From Geodermatophilus obscurus (GTDB lineage Bacteria > Actinomycetota > Actinomycetes > Mycobacteriales > Geodermatophilaceae), in the NCBI RefSeq assembly GCF_900143215.1, contig NZ_FRDM01000004.1:186001-250000 (forward strand): a DNA stretch of 64,000 nucleotides. The letters run 5' to 3'. Every line of letters begins with the position of its first letter. Positions within the stretch are counted from its first letter, which is position 1. Made by a program: the position numbers and the translations under genes. Below the pieces are notes generated by a model, which saw only the letters and a program-made list of their open reading frames with translations, did not search any database and had not been told where the DNA came from. Below are positions 51,214-60,825 of this stretch, in pieces.

Positions 51214-52299
51214 TCAGGCCGGCCTGTCGCGGCGCGGCCGGGCCGAGGCCAGCGCGGCGACCAGCCCCCTGCTCACCGGCGAGGCGAAGGGCGCCACCAC
51301 GGTGGAGAGGGCGCGCCGACCCGGCCAGACCCGCGCCTCCATCTCGGTCGGCCCTCCGGTGCAGACGTCCCTGAACGCGGTCGACTCACCGGCGAAGCGG
51401 TCGGCGTAGTCGACCATCGCGAGGATCCCCGGCACGTGGGCGCGGTACCGCTCGTCGTGGGCGGTCTTGAGGTGGAACGCGCCGCCTCCGGCGTGGACCG
51501 CCATCTCCATCGCCACGGGGCCGTCGGGGACGTCCAGCGAGCGCAGCTCGAGGCGACCGGTCGCACCGAACCGGCGGCACACCTCGCGGAAGAAGGCCGT
51601 GGTCGCCGGATCGCAGGCCATGGCGGTGCCGGCTCTCCCCTTCCACCCGGAGGCCTCCATCTGCAGGAAGAGCTCCACGGCTCCCGGGTCGGCCGACCGG
51701 TCGACCGAGCTCACCGGGCCGGCCTGCCGCTCCAGCCCGCGTCGAGCGCGCCGCCGCCGCTCGCGGCGGTCGTCCCCCAGGAGGGCGCCGTCCTCGGTGC
51801 GCGCGAGCACGGCCAGCTCGTAGCCGTTCCGCCGCCGGACGTCGATGCCCAGGGACGCCGCGGCCTCGTCCAGCGCAGCAGCGACGGGTCCTCCGTCGCC
51901 GAGGTCCTCGATCTCGAGCAGCACAGCCCCCTGCCGCACCCGCCACGGGGCCTGCAGGAGCGCGCAGAGGGACCGGGTCGCGCGATCGGCGTCGACCAGC
52001 GGTGTCCCCAGCACCTGGAAGTCGTGCGTCCAGGACACCAGCGCCGGCACCGGCGCACGGTTGCGCCACCGCCGGACGGCGAGCACGGGCAGGACGGCGT
52101 CGAGCCGGTCCCCGTCGGCGACCACGAGGAGCCGCGCGCGTCGCCCGTCAGGCAGGTGGCGCATCGCCGGCAGGAGCATGTCGGGCTCGTTGCACGGGTT
52201 GGGCTCTGCAGCACGCTCGGCCAGGTCGCGCCAGGCCGCCTCGACGGAAGGGCTGATGTCCTCCGGGCCCAGCAGGCACACCGCTGCCTCAGCTCGCAC
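51214..52299 (-). CDS. GNAT-fold acetyltransferase of the CelD/BcsL type
   Basis: 361 residues. N-terminal half PEDISPSVEAAWRDLAERAA with NEPDMLLPAMRHL is the usual CelD-family start. The C-terminal acyltransferase half has FLQMEASGWKGRAGTAMACD, FFREVCRRFGATGRLELRSL and FHLKTAHDERYRAHVPGILA. The E-x-S-G-W-K-G motif and K-x-x-(Y/H)-D-E-x-(Y/F) are diagnostic. Members modify exopolysaccharides or cell-wall sugars. GTG start at 52299. It appears intact although it borders the decayed zone. Confidence 0.8.
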   Translation of the reverse strand: MRAEAAVCLLGPEDISPSVEAAWRDLAERAAEPNPCNEPDMLLPAMRHLPDGRRARLLVVADGDRLDAVLPVLAVRRWRNRAPVPALVSWTHDFQVLGTPLVDADRATRSLCALLQAPWRVRQGAVLLEIEDLGDGGPVAAALDEAAASLGIDVRRRNGYELAVLARTEDGALLGDDRRERRRRARRGLERQAGPVSSVDRSADPGAVELFLQMEASGWKGRAGTAMACDPATTAFFREVCRRFGATGRLELRSLDVPDGPVAMEMAVHAGGGAFHLKTAHDERYRAHVPGILAMVDYADRFAGESTAFRDVCTGGPTEMEARVWPGRRALSTVVAPFASPVSRGLVAALASARPRRDRPA

Positions 52300-52787
52300 T
52301 GGTTCCGACTCCGATCGCTCGTGATCGGTCGGCCGCAGGCCCCGGCAACGCCCCTCCCCGTGACCGCCGTCGATGACGACGGGTCGCGGACCGAGCCCCC
52401 GCTGGCCGTCCTCGGCCGGGATGGTGCCAGCTCAGCGTGGTGATCCGGACGCCCGAGGAGGATCAGTCGCCCGAACGGACGACGCCGCCGCCGGCCGGGC
52501 GCCCGCACACCGGCGGACGATCGACGGCAGTCCCGGCTGGGCGCGAGACGCCTCGTTCCGCGCCTGCGCCGTGGGGCGTGTGGCGACCGTCCGTGGACGC
52601 CGCGTCACCCGAACGGGCTCGTAGCACGAGCTGCCCGGACCGACCGGGAGGCTCGCCGGGATTGTTCGTCATCTCCTGTCGTGAGGTCCGCTGGAGGTTC
52701 GTCAACTCGACATGTCGACACCCATGGCACCGGAGGCCGGGCTCGGCAGATCCTGCCGTCGGCACCGATTCCTCGAGGAGGCCCGCC
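52300..52787. other. Intergenic region without a supportable gene
   Basis: 488 bp between the divergent CelD-type and AMIN-like genes. Frames through it are Arg/Pro-rich and carry no motifs. It should contain both promoters; I cannot place them reliably. Confidence 0.45.
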
Positions 52788-53348
52788 GTGAACCGATCCC
52801 GGTTCCTCACCCTCGCCGTCTCCGCCCTCGCCGCGCTGGGGGTCGCCGCACCCGCCACGGCGGGTGCGGCCCCCTACTGCGGCATCACCTGGGGCTCCCA
52901 ACCGGAGGTGACCGGCCGCGCCGACCCCGGGGACGACCTGGTCCAGAACGTCCGCGCCGGGCGGCACGAGTGCTTCGACCGGGTCGTCGTCGACGTGGCC
53001 GAGGTGTCCGGCTTCGACTCCTGGTCGGTCCGCTACGTGCCCTCGGTGCGCGAGGACGGCAGCGGAACGGCGGTGCCGCTGCGCGGTGGCGCCGACCTGC
53101 AGGTCACGCTCGGCGCGGTGGCCTCCGACGACCGGGGCCGCCCGACCTACGCCCCGGCGAACCGGCGGGAGGTCGTCGACGTGAGCGGCTACCGCACGCT
53201 GCGGCAGGTGGCCTGGCTCGGCTCGTTCGAGGGCCACACCGGCATCGGCATCGGCACCCGCGCCCGGCTGCCGTTCCGCGTCTTCGTCCTCGAGGGCTCG
53301 TCCGCCGGCGTCGACCGGCTGGTCGTCGACGTCGCCCACCGCTGGTAG
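52788..53348 (+). CDS. Secreted AMIN-like domain protein
   Basis: 186 residues from GTG 52788 (GAGGAGG upstream). Signal peptide RFLTLAVSALAALGVAAPAT then AGAAPYCGI. The mature part has CGITWGSQPE, a RAGRHECFDRVVVDVAEVSG motif and VAWLGSFEGHTGIGIGTRAR with PFRVFVLEGS, the AMIN-like beta-sandwich of actinobacterial envelope proteins thought to bind cell-wall polymers. It has two cysteines only (CGI, HECF), which could pair outside the cell. It is intact and probably monocistronic. Confidence 0.82.
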   Translation: MNRSRFLTLAVSALAALGVAAPATAGAAPYCGITWGSQPEVTGRADPGDDLVQNVRAGRHECFDRVVVDVAEVSGFDSWSVRYVPSVREDGSGTAVPLRGGADLQVTLGAVASDDRGRPTYAPANRREVVDVSGYRTLRQVAWLGSFEGHTGIGIGTRARLPFRVFVLEGSSAGVDRLVVDVAHRW

Positions 53349-53372
53349 CCCGCAGCGGCGGCGGCCGGCCGG

Positions 53373-53699
53373 TCAGCCCCCAGCGGGGCCCGGCCGGTCG
53401 TCGTCCCGGCGCGGCGCCTCGATCGCCCGAGGTGCCCGCCGCAGCGTGTCCAGCAGCTCCTGCCCCGGCTCGGGTCGCGGGTCGACCAGCTCGGCCGGGG
53501 TGTCGGGGACGATCACCTGCGGCCCGTCGTCCCCGGCGTCGAAGCTGCGGGGCACCCGCTTGAGGTGGGTGGTCATCGACCGCACCAGCAGCAGGATGGC
53601 GAGGAAGAGCAGCACGGTCAGCAGGGCACCGATGGGGCCGGCCTTGCCGACGTCCTCGGGCAGCTGCTGGTCGGCCGCCAGGAGCACGAACCCGGTCAT
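53373..53699 (-). CDS. Small membrane protein coupled to mca
   Basis: 108 residues. One membrane helix (AGPIGALLTVLLFLAILLLV) follows a short outer N-terminus, then a basic, Pro-rich cytosolic tail (SMTTHLKRVPRSFDAGDD). Its ATG overlaps the mca stop. Similar small membrane proteins follow mca in many actinobacteria; the function is unknown. Confidence 0.75.
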   Translation of the reverse strand: MTGFVLLAADQQLPEDVGKAGPIGALLTVLLFLAILLLVRSMTTHLKRVPRSFDAGDDGPQVIVPDTPAELVDPRPEPGQELLDTLRRAPRAIEAPRRDDDRPGPAGG

Positions 53700-54583
53700 C
53701 GGGCGACCACCTCACTGCGGACCCCGGCGAAGAGGTCGTCCTCGGGCACCGGCGAGTCGACGACCGACCGGGCCAGCTCGTAGTCCTCGGTCGGCCAGAT
53801 CCGCTGCTGGACCTCCAGCGGGCAGGCGAACCAGCGGCCGTCCGGGTCGATCTGGGTGGCGTGCGCGATCAGCGCGGCGTCCCGGACGGCGAAGTACTCG
53901 GCGCACGGCACCCTGGTGGTGACCCGGTGCGACATGTCCCGCTCGGGGTCCCAGTTCTCCAGCCACTCCGCGTAGGGGGACTCCTTGCCCGAGGCCAGGA
54001 TCGCCTCGTGCAGCGCTCGCGTCCGGGGCAGCGTGAAGCCCATCTGGTAGTAGAGCTTGAGCGGCTGCCACGGCTCCCCGAGCTCGGGGTAGCGGTCGGG
54101 GTCGCCGGCGGCGTCGAAGGCGTGCACCGAGACCTCGTGGGTCTTGATGTGGTCCGGGTGCGGGTAGCCGCCGCGCTCGTCGTAGGTGGTGATCACGTGC
54201 GGCTTGAACCGGCGGATCAGCTCGACCAGCGGGGCCGCCGCCTCCTCGATCGGCACCAGCGCGAAGCAGCCCTCGGGCAGTGGCGGCAGCGGATCCCCTT
54301 CCGGCAGGCCGGAGTCCACGAAGCCGAGGAACTCCTGCTCGATGCCGAGGATCTCGCGGGCGCGGGCCATCTCCTCCCGGCGGATCTCCGGCAGGCGCTC
54401 CCAGACGTCGGGCCGGTCCAACGCCGGGTTGAGCACCGAGCCGCGCTCACCTCCGGTGCAGGTCGCCACCATGACGCGGACACCCTCCGCGACGTACTTG
54501 GCCATGGTCGCGGCGCCCTTGCTCGACTCGTCGTCGGGATGGGCGTGCACGGCGAGCAGGCGCAACGGGTCTGCTTCGGTCAC
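53696..54583 (-). CDS. mca: Mycothiol S-conjugate amidase
   Basis: 295 residues from GTG 54583. It cleaves mycothiol S-conjugates to release mercapturic acids, a zinc-dependent detoxification step. LLAVHAHPDDESSKGAATMA has the zinc ligands His15 and Asp18 in AHPDDE. TCTGGERGSVLNPALDRPDV and TTYDERGGYPHPDHIKTHEV supply the rest of the LmbE-type site. LYYQMGFTLPRTRALHEAIL distinguishes Mca from MshB. GATGAT ends 6 nt before this GTG (leaderless type); the ATG eight codons upstream (54607) is the alternative. Confidence 0.92.
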   Translation of the reverse strand: MTEADPLRLLAVHAHPDDESSKGAATMAKYVAEGVRVMVATCTGGERGSVLNPALDRPDVWERLPEIRREEMARAREILGIEQEFLGFVDSGLPEGDPLPPLPEGCFALVPIEEAAAPLVELIRRFKPHVITTYDERGGYPHPDHIKTHEVSVHAFDAAGDPDRYPELGEPWQPLKLYYQMGFTLPRTRALHEAILASGKESPYAEWLENWDPERDMSHRVTTRVPCAEYFAVRDAALIAHATQIDPDGRWFACPLEVQQRIWPTEDYELARSVVDSPVPEDDLFAGVRSEVVAR

Positions 54584-54800
54584 CGGTCCATCATCCACCG
54601 GCTCCACCGGGTGCCGCCGCCGTCCGGGCCCACGATCGGGTGTTCGTGGCGCTCGTCACGCTGCGGTCCGCTAGCGTTCCGCATCCCGGAGGCGGGGTGC
54701 GGGCGGAACACCGACCCCGGCCGACGGTGTTACGTTGGCCGTTCTGAACGCGGCCGTTCCCCGGACGGGGAGCGGCCACCGACATTTCAGGAGCACTACC

Positions 54801-55304
54801 GTGTCCACCCCCACTGACGAGCAGAACCAGGGCGTCTGGCTGACCCAGGAGGCCCACGACCGGCTGCGGGCCGAGCTCGACCAGCTGGTGGCGGGCCGCC
54901 CGGCCATGGCCGCCGAGATCAACGCCCGCCGCGAGGAGGGCGACCTCCGTGAGAACGGCGGCTACCACGCCGCCAAGGACGAGCAGGGCAAGCAGGAGGC
55001 CCGCATCCGCCAGCTGGAGGACCTGCTGCGGAAGGCCCGCGTCGGCGACGCGCCCACGACGGCGACGCACGCTGCCACCGGCACCGTGATCACCATCCGC
55101 TTCCGGGGCGACGACGACACCGAGAAGTTCCTCCTCGGCTCGCGCGAGATCGCCGGGACGACGGGTCTGCAGGTCTACTCCCCCGAGTCGGCGCTCGGTT
55201 CGGCCATCCTCGGCGCGGAGCCGGGGACGACGGTCACCTACCAGGCACCCAACGGCCGCGACATCACCGTCGACGTCGTCGCCATCGAGCCCTTCGTCCC
55301 CTGA
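54801..55304 (+). CDS. greA: Transcription elongation factor GreA
   Basis: 167 residues from GTG 54801 (CAGGAGCAC upstream). The N-terminal coiled coil carries the acidic tip NARREEGDLRENGGYHAAKD that enters the polymerase secondary channel and triggers cleavage of backtracked RNA. The C-terminal FKBP-like domain has TVTYQAPNGRDITVDVVAIE. TACGTT at about 54732 could be its -10. A bridging element joins it to the RNHCP gene. Confidence 0.95.
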   Translation: MSTPTDEQNQGVWLTQEAHDRLRAELDQLVAGRPAMAAEINARREEGDLRENGGYHAAKDEQGKQEARIRQLEDLLRKARVGDAPTTATHAATGTVITIRFRGDDDTEKFLLGSREIAGTTGLQVYSPESALGSAILGAEPGTTVTYQAPNGRDITVDVVAIEPFVP

Positions 55305-55317
55305 CCGGGGTCCCCTC

Positions 55318-55398
55318 GTGACCGAGCTCGCGAGGTCACGCAGGCACGCAGCGCCCGGGGGCACCGGGCCGACGAGCGCCAGCGAGGAGGACCGGTGA
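55318..55398 (+). repeat. Bridging mini-ORF element, greA-RNHCP copy
   Basis: 26 codons plus stop: starts VTELARSRRHA and ends PTSASEEDR. It begins 13 nt after the greA stop, and its TGA overlaps the downstream GTG (GTGA). CGACGAGCGCCAGCGAGGAG is the ribosome-binding end. This copy shows that the element is not limited to flagellar genes. Confidence 0.82.
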
Positions 55399-55724
55399 CC
55401 CGTCCTGCGCGCTCCCGGCGGACGGAGAACACTGGGTTCGCCTGCGTCCACTGCGGGTCGGCGGTGCCGGCGAACACCGACGGGCACTACCGCAACCACT
55501 GCCCGGTGTGCCTGTGGTCGCTGCACGTCGACGACCTCCCCGGCGACCGGGCGAGTGCGTGCCGGGCGCCGATGGAGCCGATCGGCCTGGTGGAGAAGTC
55601 GGGCAAGGGCTGGCAGGTGGTCCACCGCTGCACGGCGTGCGGCCACCGCCAGCCCAACCGGCTGGTCCGCGAGGGCGACCTCCCCGACGACCTCGACGTC
55701 GTCCTCTCGCTACCCTGGTTGTAG
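55395..55724 (+). CDS. RNHCP domain zinc-finger-like protein
   Basis: 109 residues. FACVHCGSAVPANTDGHYRN and RNHCPVCLWSLHVD give the name-giving RNHCP box. Another Cys pair (HRCTACGHRQPNRLV) and Cys in RASACRAPM make a zinc-ribbon-like set. Family function is unknown; nucleic-acid binding is plausible. It follows greA through a bridging element, so they are probably cotranscribed. Confidence 0.9.
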   Translation: MTRPARSRRTENTGFACVHCGSAVPANTDGHYRNHCPVCLWSLHVDDLPGDRASACRAPMEPIGLVEKSGKGWQVVHRCTACGHRQPNRLVREGDLPDDLDVVLSLPWL

Positions 55725-55755
55725 CGAGGCCGACCGCGCCGCCCGGCTCCAGCTC

Positions 55756-57825
55756 TCAGCCGGCCGGCAGCAACCCCCGGCGGCGCAGCAACGGGGTGGG
55801 GTCGGCGTCCCGGCCGCGGACGGCGCGGAAGGCCTCCAGCGGGTCGACCGACCCGCCGACGGCGAGCAGCCGCGACCGGAACACCTCGCCGTTCTCCCGC
55901 CGCAGGCCACCGTTCTCCTTGAACCACTCCACGGTGTCGGCGTCGAGCACCTCCGACCAGATGTAGGAGTAGTAGCCGGCCGCGTAGCCCCCGGCGAAGA
56001 CGTGCTGGAAGTACGTCGTCCGGTAGCGCGGCGGCACCAGGTCGTGGGCGACGCCGGCCGCCTCCAGCGCGACCCGCTCGAACTCCTGGGGGTTCCCCAC
56101 CTCCGTCTCCGGCGTGATCCGGTGCCAGGCCTGGTCGAGCAGCGTCGCCGCCAGGTACTCCAGCGTCGCGAAGCCCTCGCCCCACAGCTGCGCGGCCTCG
56201 ATCGCCTCGACCACGCTGGCCGGCAACGGCTCGCCGGTGTCCACGTGCCGGGCGTAACCGGCCAGGACCTCCGGCCACAGCGCCCACATCTCGTTGACCT
56301 GGCTCGGGAACTCGACGAAGTCCCGCGGCACGCTGGTGCCGGCGAACCGCGGGTAGGTGACGGCGGAGCTCAGGCCGTGCAGCGTGTGGCCGAACTCGTG
56401 GAACAGCGTGTTGACCTCGTCGAGGGTGAGCAGGGTGGGCTGCCCGTCGGCGCCCCGGGTGACGTTGAGGTCGTTCACGACGACCGGCCGGGTGCCCAGC
56501 AGGCGCGACTGGGTGACGAACGAGCTCATCCAGGCGCCGCCGCGCTTGCCCTCGCGGGCGTAGAAGTCGCCGAGGTAGAGGCCGACCGTCTCGCCCGCCG
56601 CGTCGGTGACCTCCCAGACCCGGACGTCGGGGTGGTAGCCGACGAGGTCCGGCCGGGGCGTGAAGCGGTAGCCGTAGAGGCGTTCCGCGGTGGCGAAGAC
56701 GCCGTCGACGAGCACCCGGTCCAGCTCGAACCACGGCCGCAGCGCCGTGGTGTCCACCGAGTACCGCTCGGCGCGCACCCGTTCGCTGTAGAACGCCCAG
56801 TCCCAGGGCGCCAGCTCCGTCACGCCGTCGGTGGCGGCGACCTCGGCCAGCGCGGCGGCCTCCGCCTGCGCGTTGGCCATCGACGGGCCCACCATCCGGG
56901 CGAGCATCGCGTCGACCGCCTCGGTGCTGCCCGCGGTCTGGTCGGCCAGCACCAGGTCGGCGTGGGTGTCGAAGCCCAGCAGCCGGGCCCGCTCGGCGCG
57001 CGTCCGGGCGATGCGGACGGCGACCGGCCCGTTGTCGTGCTCGCCGCCCGACGCCCGGCCCACCGACGCCTCGAAGACGCGGCGACGCAGCTCCCGGTTC
57101 CGCAGCTTGGCCAGCACCGGCTGGCCGGTGGGCAGCAGCAGCGGGATGAGGAACCCGGGAACCCCGCGGTCGGCGGCGGCACGGGCCGCCGCGGCGACCT
57201 CCTCGGCCCTGAGCCCGTCGAGCTCCGCGGCGTCGGCGACGACGACGGCGGCGGCCTCGGTGGCCAGCTGCAGGTTCTGCCCGAACGTCGTCGACAACTC
57301 CGACAGCTCGCGGTTCAGCTCGGTCAGCCGGGCCCGGCCGGCCTCGTCGAGGCGCGCGCCGGCGAGCACGAAGTCCAGGTGGTAGCGCTCCACCAGCCGC
57401 ACCGCCTCGGCGTCCAGGCCGCTGTCGTGCCGCTGCACGTGCACGGCGTCGATGCGGGCGAAGAGCGCGGGGTCCAGCCGCAGGGCGTCGGCGTGCGCGG
57501 ACTCCAGCGGGGCCAGCTCCCGCTCGATCTCCCGCAGCTGGTCGGTCGCGACCGACGAGGCGAGGTTGTGGAAGACCGCGCCGGCGCGGCGGTACAGCCG
57601 TCCGGACCGCTCCAGCGCGACGACGGTGTTCTCGAACGCCGGCGGCTCGGGCGACCCGACGATGGCAGCGACCTCGGCGCGCTGCTCGGCCATCCCGGCC
57701 AGCACCGCCTCGCGGCAGTGCTCCAGGGTGATCTCCGCGAAGGGCGGCAGCTGCAGCGGCAACGGCGACGGCTCGAGCAACGGGTTGTCGGCGGACGGGG
57801 CGGCGGAGGCGGGAACGGCGCTCAT
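55756..57825 (-). CDS. M3 family zinc oligopeptidase (Dcp/OpdA type)
   Basis: 689 residues from ATG 57825. VNTLFHEFGHTLHGLSSAVT holds the HExGH zinc motif. PRDFVEFPSQVNEMWALWPE supplies the downstream Glu, and FAGGYAAGYYSYIWSEVLDA is the dipeptidyl-carboxypeptidase signature near the C-terminus. No signal peptide, so a cytosolic peptide-degrading enzyme. CAGGAT ends 8 nt before the ATG. Dcp versus oligopeptidase A cannot be separated by eye. Confidence 0.92.
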   Translation of the reverse strand: MSAVPASAAPSADNPLLEPSPLPLQLPPFAEITLEHCREAVLAGMAEQRAEVAAIVGSPEPPAFENTVVALERSGRLYRRAGAVFHNLASSVATDQLREIERELAPLESAHADALRLDPALFARIDAVHVQRHDSGLDAEAVRLVERYHLDFVLAGARLDEAGRARLTELNRELSELSTTFGQNLQLATEAAAVVVADAAELDGLRAEEVAAAARAAADRGVPGFLIPLLLPTGQPVLAKLRNRELRRRVFEASVGRASGGEHDNGPVAVRIARTRAERARLLGFDTHADLVLADQTAGSTEAVDAMLARMVGPSMANAQAEAAALAEVAATDGVTELAPWDWAFYSERVRAERYSVDTTALRPWFELDRVLVDGVFATAERLYGYRFTPRPDLVGYHPDVRVWEVTDAAGETVGLYLGDFYAREGKRGGAWMSSFVTQSRLLGTRPVVVNDLNVTRGADGQPTLLTLDEVNTLFHEFGHTLHGLSSAVTYPRFAGTSVPRDFVEFPSQVNEMWALWPEVLAGYARHVDTGEPLPASVVEAIEAAQLWGEGFATLEYLAATLLDQAWHRITPETEVGNPQEFERVALEAAGVAHDLVPPRYRTTYFQHVFAGGYAAGYYSYIWSEVLDADTVEWFKENGGLRRENGEVFRSRLLAVGGSVDPLEAFRAVRGRDADPTPLLRRRGLLPAG

Positions 57826-57996
57826 CGCCGCCCATCCTGCGCCCGACCGCACGAGTGCACCCGGGTGGCCCGGAACCGACCCCGGTCCGGACCACCCGGG
57901 GCCGGGCCCCCAGCGGAGCTGCTCCGCGCGGGTCGGGACCGCTCCTGGCGCGGTGTCGGCGGTTCCCGGGAGCCGGGGTCCTGCAGGTGCTCCCCG

Positions 57997-59235
57997 TCAG
58001 CCGGTGGTCACCGTGTACCCGGCCCGGTCGAGCCGGGCCAGCAGCTCCTCGGCGTGCTCGGGCCCGCGGGTCTCCAGGACGACGAACACCTCCACCTCGC
58101 CGAGGCCCAGCCGGGTCGCCGTCCGCTCGTGCTCGACCTCCAGCACGTTGGCGCCGACCTGGGCCAGCTCCGTGAGCACCGCGGCCAGCGACCCCGGTCG
58201 GTCGGGCACCCGCAGCCGCAGCGACTGGTAGCGCCCGGCCGCGGCCATGCCGTGCTGCACCACCTTGAGCAGCAGCACCGGGTCGATGTTGCCGCCGGAG
58301 ACGACCGCGACGACGGGCGGCGGGAAGGCGGCCGGGTCAGCGAGCACGGCGGCGACGGCGGCCACCCCGGCCGGCTCGACGACGAGCTTCGCCCGCTCCA
58401 GGCAGAACAGCAGCGCCTGCGAGAGGTCCTCCTCGCTGACCGTGCGCACCTCGTCGACCAGGTCGCGGACGTGCGCGAACGTCAACTCCCCGGGCGAGCC
58501 GACGGCGATGCCGTCGGCCATCGTGGTCATCCCCGTCAGCGCCACCGGCCGGCCGGCTGCCAGCGACCCGGGGAAGGCGGCGGCCGCCGCGGCCTGCACG
58601 CCGACCACCCGCACGTCGGGACGGCGGGCCCGCACCGCGGCCGCGACACCGGAGACCAGGCCCCCGCCCCCGGTGCAGACGACGACGGTGGCCACGTCGG
58701 GGCACTGGTCGAGGACCTCCAGGCCGACCGTGCCCTGCCCGGCGATCACGTCGGGGTGGTCGAACGGGTGGACGAACACCGCGCCGGTGCGCTGCGCGTG
58801 CTCGGCGGCGGCCGCCAGGGCCTCGGTCAGCGAGGCGCCGCCCAGCCGGGCCTCGGCGCCGTAGCCGCGGGTGGCCGCCACCTTGGGCAGCGGCGCGCTC
58901 TCCGGCATGAACACCGTCGCCCGGATGCCCAGCAGCTGCGCGGCCAGCGCCACCCCCTGCGCGTGGTTGCCGGCGCTGGCCGCGACGACGCCCCGCGCCC
59001 GTTCCTCGGGCGACAACCGCGCCAGCCGCGTGTAGGCACCGCGGATCTTGAACGAGCCGGCGCGCTGCAGGTTCTCGCACTTCAGCCACACCGGGCCGCC
59101 GACCCGCTCGGCCAGCGCCCGCGAGTGCTCCAGCGGCGTGCGCCGGACGACGCCGTCCAGCAGCGCCGCCGCGGCCTCGACGTCCGCTCCCCCGACCAGC
59201 GCGACGCCGTCCCGCCGCGGCTCTCCCGCCACCAT
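57997..59235 (-). CDS. ilvA: Threonine ammonia-lyase (threonine deaminase)
   Basis: 412 residues. It converts threonine to 2-oxobutanoate, the first step to isoleucine. NLQRAGSFKIRGAYTRLARL carries the PLP lysine (Lys63). SAGNHAQGVALAAQLLG and VVCTGGGGLVSGVAAAVRA are the substrate and phosphate loops. The C-terminal ACT domain (SLRLRVPDRPGSLAAVLTEL; ANVLEVEHERTATRLGLGEV) is single, as in the shorter IlvA/TdcB-like forms with regulatory tail. GAAGAT ends 6 nt before the ATG. Confidence 0.92.
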   Translation of the reverse strand: MVAGEPRRDGVALVGGADVEAAAALLDGVVRRTPLEHSRALAERVGGPVWLKCENLQRAGSFKIRGAYTRLARLSPEERARGVVAASAGNHAQGVALAAQLLGIRATVFMPESAPLPKVAATRGYGAEARLGGASLTEALAAAAEHAQRTGAVFVHPFDHPDVIAGQGTVGLEVLDQCPDVATVVVCTGGGGLVSGVAAAVRARRPDVRVVGVQAAAAAAFPGSLAAGRPVALTGMTTMADGIAVGSPGELTFAHVRDLVDEVRTVSEEDLSQALLFCLERAKLVVEPAGVAAVAAVLADPAAFPPPVVAVVSGGNIDPVLLLKVVQHGMAAAGRYQSLRLRVPDRPGSLAAVLTELAQVGANVLEVEHERTATRLGLGEVEVFVVLETRGPEHAEELLARLDRAGYTVTTG

Positions 59236-59305
59236 GGGTCGATCTTCGCAGCACGGAGGCCCAGGTGGCAGCGACGGACGGGTGCCCGTGCCGCCGGTCG
59301 CGTCG

Positions 59306-59318
59306 TACCGTGGCTGGG
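59306..59318 (+). promoter_or_regulatory. Leaderless-type -10 of the MoxR-like gene
   Basis: TACCGT (59306-59311) ends 7 nt before GTG 59319; no Shine-Dalgarno follows. Confidence 0.5.
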
Positions 59319-60824
59319 GTGACGGACCCCGGCGTTCCCGCCTCCGCTCCCCCTGCACCCACGACCCTCGGCGAGCTCCGCGACAGCGGGGCCACCCCCC
59401 GGCCGGTCAAGGCCGAGATCCGCGCCAACCTGCTCGCCCGCCTGGCCGCCGGCGAGCCGTCCCTGCCCGGCATCGTCGGCTTCGAGGACACCGTCGTCCC
59501 CGAGGTCGAGCGCGCCCTCATCGCCGGCCACGACCTCGTCCTGCTGGGCGAGCGCGGCCAGGGCAAGACCCGGCTGATCCGCACCCTGGTGGGCCTGCTC
59601 GACGAGTGGACGCCGGTGCTCACCGGCAGCGAGCTCAACGAGCACCCGCTGGCCCCGATCAGCGTGTGGGCCCACCGGCAGATCGCCGAGCACGGCGACG
59701 CCACGCCCGTCGGCTGGCTGCACCGCAGCGAGCGCTTCGGCGAGAAGCTGGCCACCCCGGACACCAGCGTCGGCGACCTCATCGGCGACGTCGACCCGAT
59801 CAAGGTGGCCGAGGGCCGCACCCTGGGCGACCCCGAGACGGTGCACTACGGCCTGGTGCCGCGCACGAACCGGGGCATCTTCAGCGTCAACGAGCTGCCC
59901 GACCTCGCCGAGCGGATCCAGGTCTCGCTGCTCAACGTGCTGGAGGAGCGCGACATCCAGATCCGCGGCTACCGGGTGCGGCTGCCGCTGGACCTGCTGC
60001 TGGTGGCCAGCGCCAACCCCGAGGACTACACCAACCGCGGCCGGATCATCACCCCGCTCAAGGACCGCTTCGGCGCCGAGGTGCGCACCCACTACCCGAT
60101 CGAGCTGGCCGACGAGGTGCGCCTGCTGACCCAGGAGGCGCACACCAGTTGGCCGGGGTGGGCGGGCGGCAGCGACGCAGCCGGCCGGGCGGGGGCCGGC
60201 CTCGCCCGTGGTGAGCAGCTGGAGACGCCGCTGGTGCCCGAGCACCTGGTGGAGATCGTCGCCCGCTTCACCCGGCTGGTCCGCGACTCCAACCACGTCG
60301 ACCAGCGCTCCGGCGTCAGCGCCCGGTTCGCCATCGCCGGGCTGGAGACGGTGGCCGCCTCCGCCGTCCGCCGGGCCGCCCTCGCCGGGGAGACCCGGCC
60401 GGTCGCCCGCGTCGTCGACCTGCCCAGCATCGTCCCGGCCAGCCGGGGCAAGGTCGAGTTCGCCGACTCCGGCTCCGACCCGGACGACGAGCGCGAGACC
60501 GAGGTGCTCGAGCACCTGCTGCGCCAGGCGACCGCGCAGACCTTCCGGGCCCGCTGCGCCGGGCTGGACCTGACCGGACTGCAGGAGCACTTCACCGGCG
60601 GGGAGACCGTGGAGTCCGGCGAGCTGGTGCCGGCCGCCGCGCTCCTCGGCCAGCTGGGCACCATCCCGAAGCTGGCCGAGCTGCTGGGCCGGCTGGGCGT
60701 GCCGGAGGGCGAGCAGTCCGCCGAGCAGGCCGCCGCCGCGGTGGAGTTCGCCCTGGAGGGCCTTTACCTGACCCGGAGACTGGCCAAGGACACCGACGGC
60801 GTGCGCACCGTCTACGGAGCCTGA
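59319..60824 (+). CDS. AAA+ ATPase of the MoxR / magnesium-chelatase-like family
   Basis: 501 residues. Walker A LLGERGQGKTRLIRTL, then a long insert with HPLAPISVWAHRQIAEHGD. RGIFSVNELPDLAERIQVSL carries Walker B, followed by NVLEERDIQIRGYRVRLPLD, ASANPEDYTNRGRIITPLKD (sensor) and SGVSARFAIAGLETVAASAV. Such ATPases work with a VWA partner, encoded next, to load metals or remodel protein complexes. GTG 59319 fits a leaderless start; the frame is open upstream without similarity. Confidence 0.88.
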   Translation: MTDPGVPASAPPAPTTLGELRDSGATPRPVKAEIRANLLARLAAGEPSLPGIVGFEDTVVPEVERALIAGHDLVLLGERGQGKTRLIRTLVGLLDEWTPVLTGSELNEHPLAPISVWAHRQIAEHGDATPVGWLHRSERFGEKLATPDTSVGDLIGDVDPIKVAEGRTLGDPETVHYGLVPRTNRGIFSVNELPDLAERIQVSLLNVLEERDIQIRGYRVRLPLDLLLVASANPEDYTNRGRIITPLKDRFGAEVRTHYPIELADEVRLLTQEAHTSWPGWAGGSDAAGRAGAGLARGEQLETPLVPEHLVEIVARFTRLVRDSNHVDQRSGVSARFAIAGLETVAASAVRRAALAGETRPVARVVDLPSIVPASRGKVEFADSGSDPDDERETEVLEHLLRQATAQTFRARCAGLDLTGLQEHFTGGETVESGELVPAAALLGQLGTIPKLAELLGRLGVPEGEQSAEQAAAAVEFALEGLYLTRRLAKDTDGVRTVYGA

Positions 60825-60825
60825 C

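Noticed and set aside
55555-59322. 1255-residue plus-strand frame
   Set aside because: Runs antisense through the M3 peptidase and ilvA genes; its composition is that of a shadow frame and both real genes have catalytic motifs.
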